This document shows positions 47,272 to 58,062 of a DNA stretch of 64,000 nucleotides, in pieces (within the stretch, counting starts at the first letter, position 1; each line of letters begins with the position of its first letter). The DNA is taken from assembly GCF_025024155.1 (NCBI RefSeq), contig NW_026251712.1, positions 707,727-771,726 on the forward strand, read 5' to 3'. Below the pieces are notes generated by a model. That model was given only the letters and a program-made list of their open reading frames with translations, ran no database searches and had not been told where the DNA came from. A program made the position numbers and the translations under genes. The stretch comes from Gamsiella multidivaricata. Taxonomy: Eukaryota; Mortierellomycota; Mortierellomycetes; Mortierellales; Mortierellaceae.

Positions 47272-49376
47272 TTATATTGCAAGAACTGCAGCATTAGCAT
47301 AGGAGTATCGCTGAGTGTACGCAGCAAGATCATGCGCATAGGCATCATGACTGACTGCACTAGTGGCACTCTCTCCGAGACTCTCAATCAAACTGAACTG
47401 GTCCAGGCTGGTTTGGCTGTGATTCGGCCACGAGGTCAGCATGGGCGAAGTTCTGGCAGAGGATCCAACACAGCTGTCCTCGTAACAGGGTGGCACCACT
47501 GACTCCGGCAGCTCATCTTGGAGGGCCTCGATGGCTAGCTGGTCAATCTCGTGGATCTTGTCGCCCTCGACAAGCTTGGTTGAGAAGGATCGGTAATAAC
47601 TTGGCGGGTTCATCTCATCGTCCTTGTATTCTTGGTTACCGACGATCCACACCCGAGCCTCGTTCTCTCCAGAGTCGTGTTCGATCGTCGACCCGGCATC
47701 ACTGCTCAATCCGCGGACTTGGACAAGGACGCGAAGAAAGTGTGCAATCCTGACATTCGAGTTCGTGTACATGCCCGAGGCATGACAGAACCCCTTGTCG
47801 AGGCTTGGTCGTACGTTCGACATAGCAATGGCGTCGTCTTTTGACCAAGCCGAGAGAGGCAGTTGAGGGACCTTGAACATGAGCCGTTTGGGGACCAAGA
47901 CTGGTTCCTCCGTTGTAGAGGAGGGCCAGTCGTGGACGGGACAGTTCTGCCTGGTGACCAAGCGTTCGTCGATGAGGATATCAGACTGCGGACCGGAAGC
48001 CCCATGTGGACGCGCATAGATGGACTCTATCAACTCGATTGTGACCTTGGTGGCCGTCGTCGCGTTGCCTCTGAGGGAAAGATTCAGCGTCAACGGGATG
48101 ATGCCACCTTGGGGGAAGACCGAGCATGGGATGCTGATGTGGCTGGACAGACGCTCCGTATCCTTGGACTTGACGCGTATGACCGTCGTGCTAAACATGT
48201 CATCTGAAGGGAGCTCGTCGCGTTGGAGCAAGATCACAGGCTTAATAATATGGTGGGGCGACACGAAAGGCAACAAGGAACCCAACTGGAGCGAGGCTAT
48301 CACTTGGTAATGTACGGCGATGGGGACCGAGGAGACTACGGCAGGGAGACGCTCATTGATGGCGAAGGAGAACGGGAGCCTGTGGGTTCCTACTGGAAGA
48401 AGATGCATATCCGAGGCCATGCAGGACAAGAGGGTCTCCTTCTGCTCGGTCAGGGTGCATCCGTAGTGGTGTTTGTCTAAATATCATACAGTTGAGCGAA
48501 CAGACCAGGTCAGCGATGGTGGCATTAATCAATTCCCCAGGTTTTGGGATGTTGTCTCTCGATCGGGCAGGGTTCGAGTGTCCCATGCACGTAAATGTCT
48601 TCCAAAAAAGTGCATAATAATGATTTTTTTTCCTTCATCTGCGCTCAGGCAAATTGCAGTGTGCGCCACACATTAAAAAACGCCATGCTGCATTGGACCA
48701 AGGGAGCACAACCACCGCCGTCCGTTCATGGATAAACCCCGCTGGATTAACCCCGCTGGATTAACCCCGCTGGAGGGCCCCTCCTCGCGCGGTGCTAATA
48801 AATGATACGACATGACATCAACGAACACAATTGAACCCTAACACTACTGGTTGGTCTATCGAAATGCACTATACACATCTATTCATTCGGCAGATAGGCC
48901 CGTTTCGCGGCTTGAAAGAACAAACTTGTGGCATCTGAGTTTGAGGTATGGAGGTCCGGGTAACTGCGTGCCAGCATAGGCCGTAGGGGATATTCAGTCG
49001 TGGTAAGTGTCCCGAGGACCAAGAGATGAAATAGCGAGGCAGACTGTGGTTCTCCCAACAGAAAAGGACGCTGTGGATTGAGGTGGTAATATAGAATTCC
49101 TAGGAAGGTAGGGTACTTACCAATGGAAACACATGGCTTTGCACCTGGGATGTTGGATGAATCAAAGAAGAACGTGGTCCTTGCATGCCCAGAGAAGGTC
49201 AGAGATAACGACTTTACTTTTGTTGGTTTAGTGAGGCGAAGGATGATGGCGCCATTGAGGCGAACCTGATGGGGAACGGATACTGGCTCTAATGATGATG
49301 GTGAAGGGTCTGGGGTGAGAATATAGGGCTCGTCTAGGCTGACCGAGAACCAGCCGTCTGATGCTTTGCGTCCCAT
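47272..49376 (-). CDS. Alpha-arrestin-like adaptor with PPxY motifs
   Basis: Arrestin-fold adaptors recruit Nedd4/Rsp5-type ubiquitin ligases to membrane cargo. Two exons, 49376-49121 and 48476-47272, join in phase (ATT G|AC AAA) to 486 aa. The N-terminal arrestin half has the RLNGAIILRLTKPTKVKSLSL strand pattern and LLPVGTHRLPFSFAINERLP, the typical G.H..PF.F..P...P block. The C-terminal half (FPQGGIIPLTLNLSL) matches Arrestin_C. Two PPxY motifs occur in the tail: PPSY (about 47607) and PPCY (about 47493). The 644-nt intron is unusually long, remains open for about 80 codons past the donor, and contains a 14-bp tandem repeat. The gene is convergent with RPS17. Confidence 0.85.
48735..48774. 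repeat. 14-bp tandem repeat in arrestin intron
   Basis: AACCCCGCTGGATT occurs twice in full (48735-48748, 48749-48762) and a third time partly (48763-48773). It lies inside the 644-nt intron of the arrestin gene. Confidence 0.9.
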
Positions 49377-50946
49377 TGTGAGGGTATTTGTGTGCTGTGT
49401 AATATGAATTTGAGGTGTCGCTGGACGCGTGCTTGAGACTGTTCCTTGATGTTTTAAACGAGGGCTGCTGTAAGTGGCGAGTGTGGGGTCGTGAAACAGA
49501 AAGGAACGAGGGGAGGATTGGGGTAGCAAAGTGTTGTTGATATGTCAATGCCAAGAGGTATTGCTGGCAAGAGTGATTTGTTGTTTTCGATGCTTGGCGT
49601 GGAGAAAGTTTATCAATGTTAGGCGCGGTGAATGCAGAGAGACGAGAGTGCGGGAGTGCTTTGGGGTACGAAGATGCGACGCTGTAGACAGAATGCAAAG
49701 AAATGCTGGATGCTAATAGAACACGGGTGAAGAAGATGCAGGGATGCGGAAGAGAGACGGAAGAGGGAGATGATGTGTAGCTTATATAGGCCCTTCAAGG
49801 AGTCGGCGAGATCTCAGTTGAGGACTGCGGACTGGTGATCATGACGGATACGGAAGGACCATCTGCCAATTGCGGATTGTGGACTGAATCAATTGAGAGC
49901 GCCCCTCTTCGGAGCTGGCTGGCCAGTGTGCGCCTGGCATATGAGCACGGCAAGACGAGGGTCGAGATTGAGTTTTCGACGGAGAATTCTTTTGCGCGGC
50001 TGCAAAGAAAAGTCGCTGTCGCATCATCCTTTACGCGTGCAGCCTGCGTATGACATGGCACTATTTTTGTACCTGTACCACCCCTCCCTCCAATGTGTTG
50101 TCTACCGTATATGGATGCATCACCATCAACCTCAACAACACAGCCGGGCCAGCTAGAAAGAAAAGGAAACGGGAGCAGGGCGATAACGGTGGCCAGCAAC
50201 AACATCCAAACGAACATGCTGAGTAACACTAGGTCGCATCCACATTGGACATGTTCTTGAGACACTGAAGATCCGCTCCCCTGTTCTCTGCCTCAGCGGC
50301 TCCTTTCCTCACCCTATACCCTGCTTTATGAGATATTCAAGGTAAACAGCGGGTAGTTGGAATGGACCTGCCGATGCCAATGGAGCAGCGTTTTATTTTA
50401 ATTATTAATAGTTCTGCTGTTGTTGTCTCCATCGTGAATCAGGGTGAACATGGGAGGCTGCGTAAAACATCCGCAGGAATCCGTTGATCTGCCTTGATTC
50501 TCGCAGTTTTAGCGTTTGATACTTAATCTCAATACCTCGCTGTGTCGGTCCTTGGCTGCCGAACTTGTCAAAAAAACGTGGTGAGCTGCCATAAATTATC
50601 TCCGCATGGTATAGGCGCTTTCTTAATTCTAAAAATCCAGCTGAATGTGCTGCGGGTTATTTTTCTCTTTGTTTATTTCGAGCTGCATCTCGTGCCTGGT
50701 CAGTGTTCATCATAAAAAAAAATGGAAAGATCTCGCGCAGCAGTGTTTGTTCGCCCGCCGCCAACCATTCTGGTCTTTGGAACGTGTAATGGGTCATGCC
50801 AGGGTCAGGTTCGTTTGACAAGGGGGGCATTGGCAAATACAGCCTTGAGCGGAGGAATTTTTTTGTCCTCGCTCCTCTGTTCTCCTTCACTCTGCTTCAG
50901 TTCAAGGCTACATTTCATGCTAGGGATAGTAATAACAGACGTACGC
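49377..50946. other. Gene-poor spacer upstream of arrestin gene
   Basis: Leader and promoter of the arrestin gene. A 156-codon minus frame (50265-49795) begins with a non-ATG codon; it has one hydrophobic stretch but overlaps an equally plausible plus frame (49835-50053), so no gene is called. Confidence 0.4.
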
Positions 50947-51580
50947 TCATCTCCATATGAATTTTGCTGAAAGAACAAAGACCCAGTACCCATCTCCCTT
51001 GAAGGAATGAACTAAATCTCTCGAGGCGCTGGATAAACACCGATTGTTCAGGCTCCCTTGCCGAACTTCCCACGCGGGAGTGGTCATGAAGACCAACCTC
51101 CAGTCTGACGGCTTGGAATGCTCTGGCAACGTACTTTCAACAACTTGCACCGCCTCTTTCGCGCGTTCGGCAATGAGGTTGACATCAATGGGCTCAGTAA
51201 CCTTCGTGCTGTATTCAGCTTGCCATCCATTTCCATCCTCTACATTAAGTACTCTATTCTTTACTGTCTTGCCATGCATTTTCAGGCGAGGTATCCAAGA
51301 AGGGATGGACCTCATTAGTAGTCTGCGGACAAAGGGGTGTGCGATGAACATGATGTCAGATACACAATGGTACTTAATGGTACTACCTTTCGAAAGATTA
51401 TCGGGAAAAGCATGGTCAACTGTAAAAGTCGACTTTCCACACGTTTGTGGTCAGAACCCAATAAATGCCTTTCGCTCTACGGAGCATGGTGTTCGTGCAA
51501 GCATCGGCATTCTCTTTAGAAGGGGCGAATTTCTGCTCTCTCTTTCCTCCCTTTCTTCCTTCCTCTGATGCTTGAACCAT
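50947..51580 (-). pseudogene. Frameshifted gene remnant, family unknown
   Basis: From ATG 51580 a minus frame reads about 50 codons (MVQASEEGRKG..., NTMLRRAKGIYWVLTTNVWK) to a TGA at about 51420. The adjacent frame then continues without a break for about 155 codons (VDHAFPDNLSKGSTIKYH, SDIMFIAHPFVRRLL, NGWQAEYSTKVTEPIDVNLI, SDWRLVFMTTPAWEV) to TGA at 50947. Protein-like sequence flips frame at an A4 run (51424-51427), which fits a single-base insertion. No intron with GT-AG borders of reasonable size explains it. A sequencing error is the alternative. No family recognised; another isolated minus frame (52092-51766, ...INLEPTEYIESLNQ) may be a further piece. Confidence 0.45.
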
Positions 51581-51765
51581 ATAGAATCTGGCTGTCCTCT
51601 CTTTTGAACCCTATTCTTCTTTCAATGTTGATTTGGTCCTCAGAAAGGGCTCGGCGCTTCAAAAGATAATGGGCGCGACAAATGGAAGGCGAACTGCTTT
51701 GCAGTACGTGCGAACGGTATTCTAGGCCTTCTAACCCTGGCAAAGCCTGCTGCCTCCATTCTTAA

Positions 51766-52092
51766 TTATTGATTCAAAGACTCAATGTACTCTGTCGGCT
51801 CCAGATTGATTTCCCGTAATTTGTGTCGGCTTGGATAGCGAAGCAAAGCGACTGGATGTCTTTGCTTTAATGATACTTTTATGGCCAGTCCGGTACCAAA
51901 ATGAACCGCAGCGCATGGACGACTGGAGCCGGGTGTCTCATGAGCCACAGCAATAAGGCTGTAACAGGTGATTTTTTTGTTGAGCGTGAGGCAATCTTCG
52001 TGATGTCTGTAGAAGGGCCCAACTCTCCTTCGATTGTGTACCCTACGCAATTCTGGTATTATTGGCATCGCCACATGCTGCACCGGAGGACA
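51766..52092 (-). pseudogene. Possible coding fragment without start codon
   Basis: A 108-codon minus frame with protein-like composition toward its end (VHFGTGLAIKVSLKQRHPVA, RHKLREINLEPTEYIESLNQ). It has an internal ATG (MPIIPEL) but no upstream exon. It is 186 bp from the frameshifted remnant and on the same strand, so both may belong to one decayed gene. No family recognised. Confidence 0.25.
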
Positions 52093-54840
52093 TTAGACTA
52101 ACGAGAACTATAGAACCCTACCTAGACTTGAAAAAAAAAAAGCCCCCTCGCTTGAACAAAAATGCGGCGTGGGTGCGCAGGAGTGAGGTGCTTGTGTATC
52201 TTTGAAGTATGTGAGCAGAGCAGGAGGCAATGTTTTGTGTCCATATTTAATCTTTGCTGGAAACATTTATTTACGATGATCTTCTAACAATTGAAACGCG
52301 ACAGGCATCAGACGCCATATGCCGCCGTGTGTGTTCATCGAGCACTTGGTTGTGGACATTCATACAAAGGACAGGAGGGATAGTGGGTTCCTGAAAAACA
52401 GAGACGCGTGGATGTCTGGATCCGAAGGATTCTCAGATAAATAAAAAGAAAAAAAAAAAAGGCCATGGAACAGTCATTCATCGGACTAATCATCTCCGCG
52501 TTGGTAAGGAGACGCGTCTCGATGGAGCCCTCCTCGCCCCGATGCCCCGATGTCCCGATGTAGGACTGAAATTTGTTCGCGAATATCTCGATAGGGGTTT
52601 CTATCTTGTTTTTGAGCCTTTTTTGTCGACTGCCAGTAGTCTCCACAGGATAGGACTGAATCATTCTAAACTACATGCATGCACTCAAAAGTTTTTTTTT
52701 GTTTATATACCGCCGCCTCTTCCCCCGGCGTCTCCCCCCCCTCCTCTCCCCCTCCGGCCAATCTTCTCCGCCGCTCTTTTGAACCCTGTTTGTCCTCTGT
52801 CGAACACTCCCGCCGTCCAGTTTGTTTGGTGGCTCCAGAGGAACCTTCTCTCCTCCCTAGCCTCATTCGATTCCACCTACTTCGTAATCCTCATCTACCC
52901 ATTCGATCCCTCAACCATACCCCAGTTTACCTCCAACCGGGACTCAGACTCGCCGTAGTTCAACGCGTCGTTACAGCTCTATTCAGCAACCCCTCGCTAT
53001 CCCCCTTTTATTTTTGGAGGTGCGTCCACCTCTGCCGTTTCTACCACTGGCCATACGCGCAATTTAACTTGGAAACAAACCGCCTGCAGGAGTGACTGAT
53101 CGTCTCTAACCAAGGTAAAGTGGTTTTCTGGCACGCAAAGAAAATTCGTCAGTATCTTTCCCTCCCCTCCCTCCCCTCTCTTTTATTCTTCCCCTTTACC
53201 ACCCCACCTCCCTACAGCACATCGCCTCTTCCGTGTCGACCGCGCATAGTGCTCCTCTTACAACTGGACAGGGTGCTGCTGTGAACCTGGAGAGATGGGT
53301 AGGGTGCAATAAAGAAAAGAGGCCAATGCAACAATAACAGAGCACGAAATATCGCGATGACACAGTTGAATGGGCGGTGCAATACGATAGCCCGGATTTT
53401 TTTTTTATAACCCAGCATCCATTGACATGGCTAGTCTGAGAGAGGTAAATGCACACAGAGGTGCGACGTTGGGTTGTCGATGGTGCTTATCCTTTTTGTC
53501 AAATCCGCAGACAGAGACTGCAAAGGCTTGCCTGGATGTTCCGCTCGCGTACGCGCCCTCCCTCTTCGCCCCCTGTCTCTGTTGGTTTCTTGATGTCTTG
53601 GATTTATTGCATTGCGTTCGGTTACAAGTCTGGTTGGGCGGTGCTTGACTAGAGTCCTCTGCTCTCCTGCTCATTTTCGCTCTATTCCTAAATGTGCGAA
53701 TGCATCCTAAACTTTGCCTTGGCCCTCGACGTCCACCTTTTGCTCCTTCTCGTTCCCTGCGTCCCCTTCGTGTTTCCATCGCGTCGGTTTCGCGTTATTC
53801 TATGAAAAATTGGAGGGAAAGGGGTTTCTCGACCGAGTGAAGAAGGTCCAGTCAGGCAGTCCATCTGGTGGTGGCCTGTGAGCGGTGTTTTTCAATCTGA
53901 TGGAGTGGATGTAAGGAATGCAGCTCCCTCTATCCCTGCCTATTCTTGCCCTTTTCCCTCTCCTGCTCCTCCTTCTTCTCCTTCTTCTTTGGCGCGTCTG
54001 TGTTTCTTTACGGCGTGGCGCGGCATGGCATGGCATGGCACGGCATGGCAGATGCACCCCTCCCCTCCTTCTGCCCTTGTCACTGCTGATTATGACATCT
54101 TTTTTTTTGGTTGGAGTTATATTTTTCTGCCCTCGCCCAGTGGCCAAAGTGAATGAATGTGCATCTTACTTCACCCCCCTCGTCTTCTGCGTACGAATGG
54201 GACAGCCCCATTGAATGATTGATTCGAATATGTCCAGTCTATTCATTCGGCTGTGCATACGTCATATATATTTACTTATTCTCATTAATCTTATTATTAG
54301 TCTGAACCCTCCTCTTCTTCTCTTCTCCTTCTTCCTTCTTCTTTCATCCCATTCCCTCACACGCACACTAATCCACTCATACACCCACCCACACCCACAC
54401 ATACACATACACACACACACTCACCTCATCCATCCAATCACACCCCACCCCACCCATTCAACCAGTCCACCCCTTTCTGCCCCCATTCTCTGGCCTCGTC
54501 CCCTTCTTCGTCCTCGCTCTTCTTCTTGCGGTGTCCCCACCGACCTTTGTTCATCCCACTCGCCATTCTTCATCCCGATCCCCTTTGTTTTCTCGCGCTC
54601 TCCTCCCCCCACTCCCGTCTCTGCAACAAAGAGCCGTTGCTGCTGTGCTGCCCATCCCTAGCTGTACGATTGCCACATCAGCCCTTTTCCTAGACAGGGC
54701 CTTGTCTCCCAACCCAACGACTCGACTCTCTAACCACCCTTCTCTCTGTTCTCTTCCCTACGCCTCTTCTGCTCCTCGCCCTCGCTCATTCGCCCGTCTC
54801 CCCATCCGCTTCCTCGCATCGCATCGCCCCCTTCCAGATC
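52093..54840. other. Spacer with CT-rich leader of samB/MUB1
   Basis: No supported gene. Pyrimidine-rich stretches at 52700-52960 and 53160-53215, a GGCAT repeat at 54011-54050, and a CA/CAC-rich and CT-rich leader at 54300-54840. Confidence 0.45.
54011..54050. repeat. (GGCAT/GGCAC)n pentanucleotide repeat
   Basis: About seven imperfect five-base units (GGCAT with GGCGC/GGCAC variants) in the upstream region of the MUB1 gene. Confidence 0.75.
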
Positions 54841-57705
54841 ATGAGGGAGCCCAACTTTTCCTTTCCGAACCAGAACAGGGCAGCCATCTGCATCACCAGC
54901 TCCATATACGACCGGCGTGCCCTGGACTGCACAGACTATGTCCCTATCATCAACACCCTCACCAACCTGGCCTACCTCACCGGCTCAACCCCTACCATCC
55001 GCGAATTCATCACCAAAGACGGTGGCCTCGAGCGACTGGTCACTATTCTCAAAAACACCAAGGTGAACGACAAGAAGAATGGTCTCAAGTGGACACTTGC
55101 CTTCCAATGTGTAGTCAACATCGGGGTCCGTGGCACAGAACATATCCGCAAGAGAGTTGTACAGGCAGGCATGATACCCGTCATCGTCAACGTCCTGGAG
55201 AGCTTCTTCACAGTCCTCAAGTCCGTCAGCGATGAGAACGAGAGAAAGAGGCTGCTCTGGAGAGTTGAGGCAGCGCAGCAAAACTCCCAACCGATGGTCA
55301 CAGACGGAGACGCCATTAACGACTCACACCCATACACCGCACCTACATCAGATGAGCACGACCAGCGGCCGCAAGAGTCGAGGCAGGGCACCTCCACTAA
55401 CACATCCTCCTCCTCATACTCCTCTACATCCATCACCGCCCCTGCCCTGACAACAACTTCGACTATTGCAACCGGGCCCGTGGCCCCTCTAACTGACACC
55501 TTGACGACGGAGCCCACCTCTCAGAATTCAGCACTTTACAACCATACATCGCTCGATAATGCCCAGGAAAACCCCTCTACCATGCCGTCGATGCGTGAGC
55601 AGCCACAGGCCCATGCAATTGAAGGCAACGCCCGGTCAATACCCATGGAGAACGGAGAGGCACGACCGCAGCACCAGTTTTTCTACCGCGAGGATGACAT
55701 TCTTCATTCCCTCCAACTTCTCGCGTATCTCTCCAAATACCCATCTCTTCGGTCCTCATTCCATACGGACTCTGGATCCAACGTCTTTGCTATTGTCGAA
55801 AAGTTCACTCACCGGACGATGCATCCTTTAGAGATTCAGTACTGGGCAGGCGTTATCATGCGAAATGCTTGCCGCAAGGACGATACAAGGAAGGGCATCC
55901 GTCAGTGTGCCTATACAGGCTGTGGCAAGTGGGAGACAAAGCCAAGAGAGTTTGCAAAGTGCCGCAGGTGCCGTAAAGCCAAGTACTGCAGCAAGCAGTG
56001 TCAGAGCAAAGCCTGGAATGAGGGACACCGTTGGTGGTGCATCGAAAAGAAACCAGAGTCTATGGGAGTGTCATCCTCGTTTGGAGCCGACCTTCCTCCT
56101 GCTCCCCCACCACCACCGCCGCCATCTGATCTTCAGGACCAGCCCGAAGCAGGCCATAGTCTGATGGAAAATGGCGGCATATCCTCAATGGCCTCAGGCA
56201 CAACCGGCGCAAGGATGATTGGGGGCGGTGAGGGCAGCAGCTCAACAGGGCACCATATCCATAGAACTCAGTATCAGCCGCAGCTCCAGCGACAGCCTCA
56301 GCCTCAACTTCAGCCTCAATCTCTACCTCAGCAGCAGCAGCAGCAGCAGCATCAAAGTCGGCATCAGTATGAGCGCCAGCATCAACAGCATCAACAGCAC
56401 AATCATCAGTCTTTTCAACGAGTATCGTCTTCATCAGTCTCGAATCCGCAAATGCAATTGCCGGTACGAACCGCCGTAGCAGCAGCTCCGATAGGTCGGG
56501 CACTCACACCTATATCGATGTCAGCAGCGACATCATCTCATGTCCCCTGCCAGCCACAGCAACCTCTTCAACGACAACAGCTTGTCCTACCTCAACAGCC
56601 GCCAGTAACTCAGCCTTCGCAACATCCCATGCTTCAGCAGCAATCACAAATGCGCTACCAATCCTCGCCAGAGCCTGTTATCCAGGATTCGCGGCCAATG
56701 CATCTCTCTCAACACCAGCACCAACGTCAACAGCATCGTTTTTCTCATATCCCGCAACAGCATCATCGGTGTCCTGAGGCGCGGTCTATTCCTACGTCGC
56801 CCTCGACTGTAGGCCCCATCCCTCAAGTTCCTCAAAGATCCATGACCCACCCACACCCTTCAACCGCACCTATCAGGACGTCTTCCCGAACTGAGCTCAT
56901 GCCCCACCTTGGTATCTCTCCAGATTCACCAACGCCGGAGCAGCTCGCGCAACGTTTCGTGCAGCAAGTCGCATTGCATCCTGGCCAGCACAATGAGTTG
57001 GCACAACATCTGCATGCCCAGTTCCAACAATATTTTCCGCCCCATCACCAGGCCGAGGCCAAGCGGCTATTCTCCTTCCATGCTAGGGAACATTTTGCGC
57101 GTTACCAAAGACAACAAGAGCTCCTCCGCAACAATGGCATGGGGTCGTCTTTATACAATCCGACTGGTCGAGCTGCCGCTAGTGGTATCCAATCAGCCCC
57201 TCTTATGACGACCTCTACTACCTATCGGCTCTCTGCTGGTTCGAGTGTGGCAAGTGCATCAAGACTGGAGCCTGACTCGGATGCCTCCAAGCAAGGAAAA
57301 CCCAGACGGAGATCGGATCTTGATTCTGATGACGAAGATACGTCAACCCTTCAATCTGGCCCTCACTCGACTACAGGCCTTTCTGTGCCCATGTTGACCC
57401 AAGACCTGTCGACAACCATGTCTCTTGAGTCCACTGAGCTTTCTGGTCCACTGTCAACCTCTCTGATGGAGGGCCGCACCTCTACCGATCCTTCTGTCGG
57501 TCCATCATCTGTTGCCCTTACAAACGAATCAGATGCGATGAAAGCAGAGCAGGCTGCAGCTCGAGACTTCAAGGTCCGAAAGCTCATGGCTCGCGACGAG
57601 TCTTCCGGTCCCTCTACCGAAAACTCAAGTCAACAACCTTCTCGACGTCAGGATGAATGGACGTATTCACGCCACATGGCGAAGGACCATCCGATGGACC
57701 CTTGA
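54841..57705 (+). CDS. MUB1: MYND zinc-finger protein, samB/MUB1 family
   Basis: MUB1/samB proteins control bud-site or hyphal polarity and, in yeast, act with the Ubr2 ubiquitin ligase in turnover of Rpn4. One open frame of 954 aa. The N-terminus is the family signature: MREPNFSF, RAAICITSSIYDRRALDCTD, then armadillo-like sequence (GGLERLV, KWTLAFQCVVNIGVRG). A second helical block is HSLQLLAYLSKYPSLR...YWAGVIMRNACR. The MYND finger (about residues 355-400) has the Cys pattern CAYTGC, CRRC, YCSKQCQ and H-RWWC. The C-terminal half is disordered and rich in Gln, Pro and His (about residues 460-720). Start ATG 54841 is exact for the family. Convergent with the 4E-BP gene. Confidence 0.93.
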   Translation: MREPNFSFPNQNRAAICITSSIYDRRALDCTDYVPIINTLTNLAYLTGSTPTIREFITKDGGLERLVTILKNTKVNDKKNGLKWTLAFQCVVNIGVRGTEHIRKRVVQAGMIPVIVNVLESFFTVLKSVSDENERKRLLWRVEAAQQNSQPMVTDGDAINDSHPYTAPTSDEHDQRPQESRQGTSTNTSSSSYSSTSITAPALTTTSTIATGPVAPLTDTLTTEPTSQNSALYNHTSLDNAQENPSTMPSMREQPQAHAIEGNARSIPMENGEARPQHQFFYREDDILHSLQLLAYLSKYPSLRSSFHTDSGSNVFAIVEKFTHRTMHPLEIQYWAGVIMRNACRKDDTRKGIRQCAYTGCGKWETKPREFAKCRRCRKAKYCSKQCQSKAWNEGHRWWCIEKKPESMGVSSSFGADLPPAPPPPPPPSDLQDQPEAGHSLMENGGISSMASGTTGARMIGGGEGSSSTGHHIHRTQYQPQLQRQPQPQLQPQSLPQQQQQQQHQSRHQYERQHQQHQQHNHQSFQRVSSSSVSNPQMQLPVRTAVAAAPIGRALTPISMSAATSSHVPCQPQQPLQRQQLVLPQQPPVTQPSQHPMLQQQSQMRYQSSPEPVIQDSRPMHLSQHQHQRQQHRFSHIPQQHHRCPEARSIPTSPSTVGPIPQVPQRSMTHPHPSTAPIRTSSRTELMPHLGISPDSPTPEQLAQRFVQQVALHPGQHNELAQHLHAQFQQYFPPHHQAEAKRLFSFHAREHFARYQRQQELLRNNGMGSSLYNPTGRAAASGIQSAPLMTTSTTYRLSAGSSVASASRLEPDSDASKQGKPRRRSDLDSDDEDTSTLQSGPHSTTGLSVPMLTQDLSTTMSLESTELSGPLSTSLMEGRTSTDPSVGPSSVALTNESDAMKAEQAAARDFKVRKLMARDESSGPSTENSSQQPSRRQDEWTYSRHMAKDHPMDP

Positions 57706-58062
57706 TCCTAGGATGCAATGATTCTGATTCTTATTTGCTTTTTTTGTTTAGTCCCCTGTATCTAATTTCTCGCGGGTCTATTTCGACTTTGTCTTTACCA
57801 TGTATCCTTGTACCATAGAGCATTCCTTTGCACAGATAATGACCCTTCACATCCACCACGCGCTGTTCTATGCCTTTTTTATCTTTTTTTTTTTTTTTTT
57901 TTTGTCCATTTTGATTTTTTTCTGTTCATATTAAAAGATCTAACTGAATGTCCAGCAGCAAACATGAATGATATCATGTGTGATTTTTTACAGGGCAACC
58001 ACGCTCTGTATTTTTTTTTTTGTGTTTTTTATGCCTTCTAACCTAGAAGAACATAGTCCTCT
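57706..58062. other. Convergent 3' regions
   Basis: Between the stops of MUB1 and 4E-BP; it contains T-runs at about 57880-57902 and 58010-58022. Nothing else seen. Confidence 0.5.

Noticed and set aside
49795..50265. 156-codon minus frame with a hydrophobic stretch upstream of the arrestin gene
   Set aside because: It starts with a non-ATG codon and overlaps an equally plausible opposite frame; no family similarity seen.
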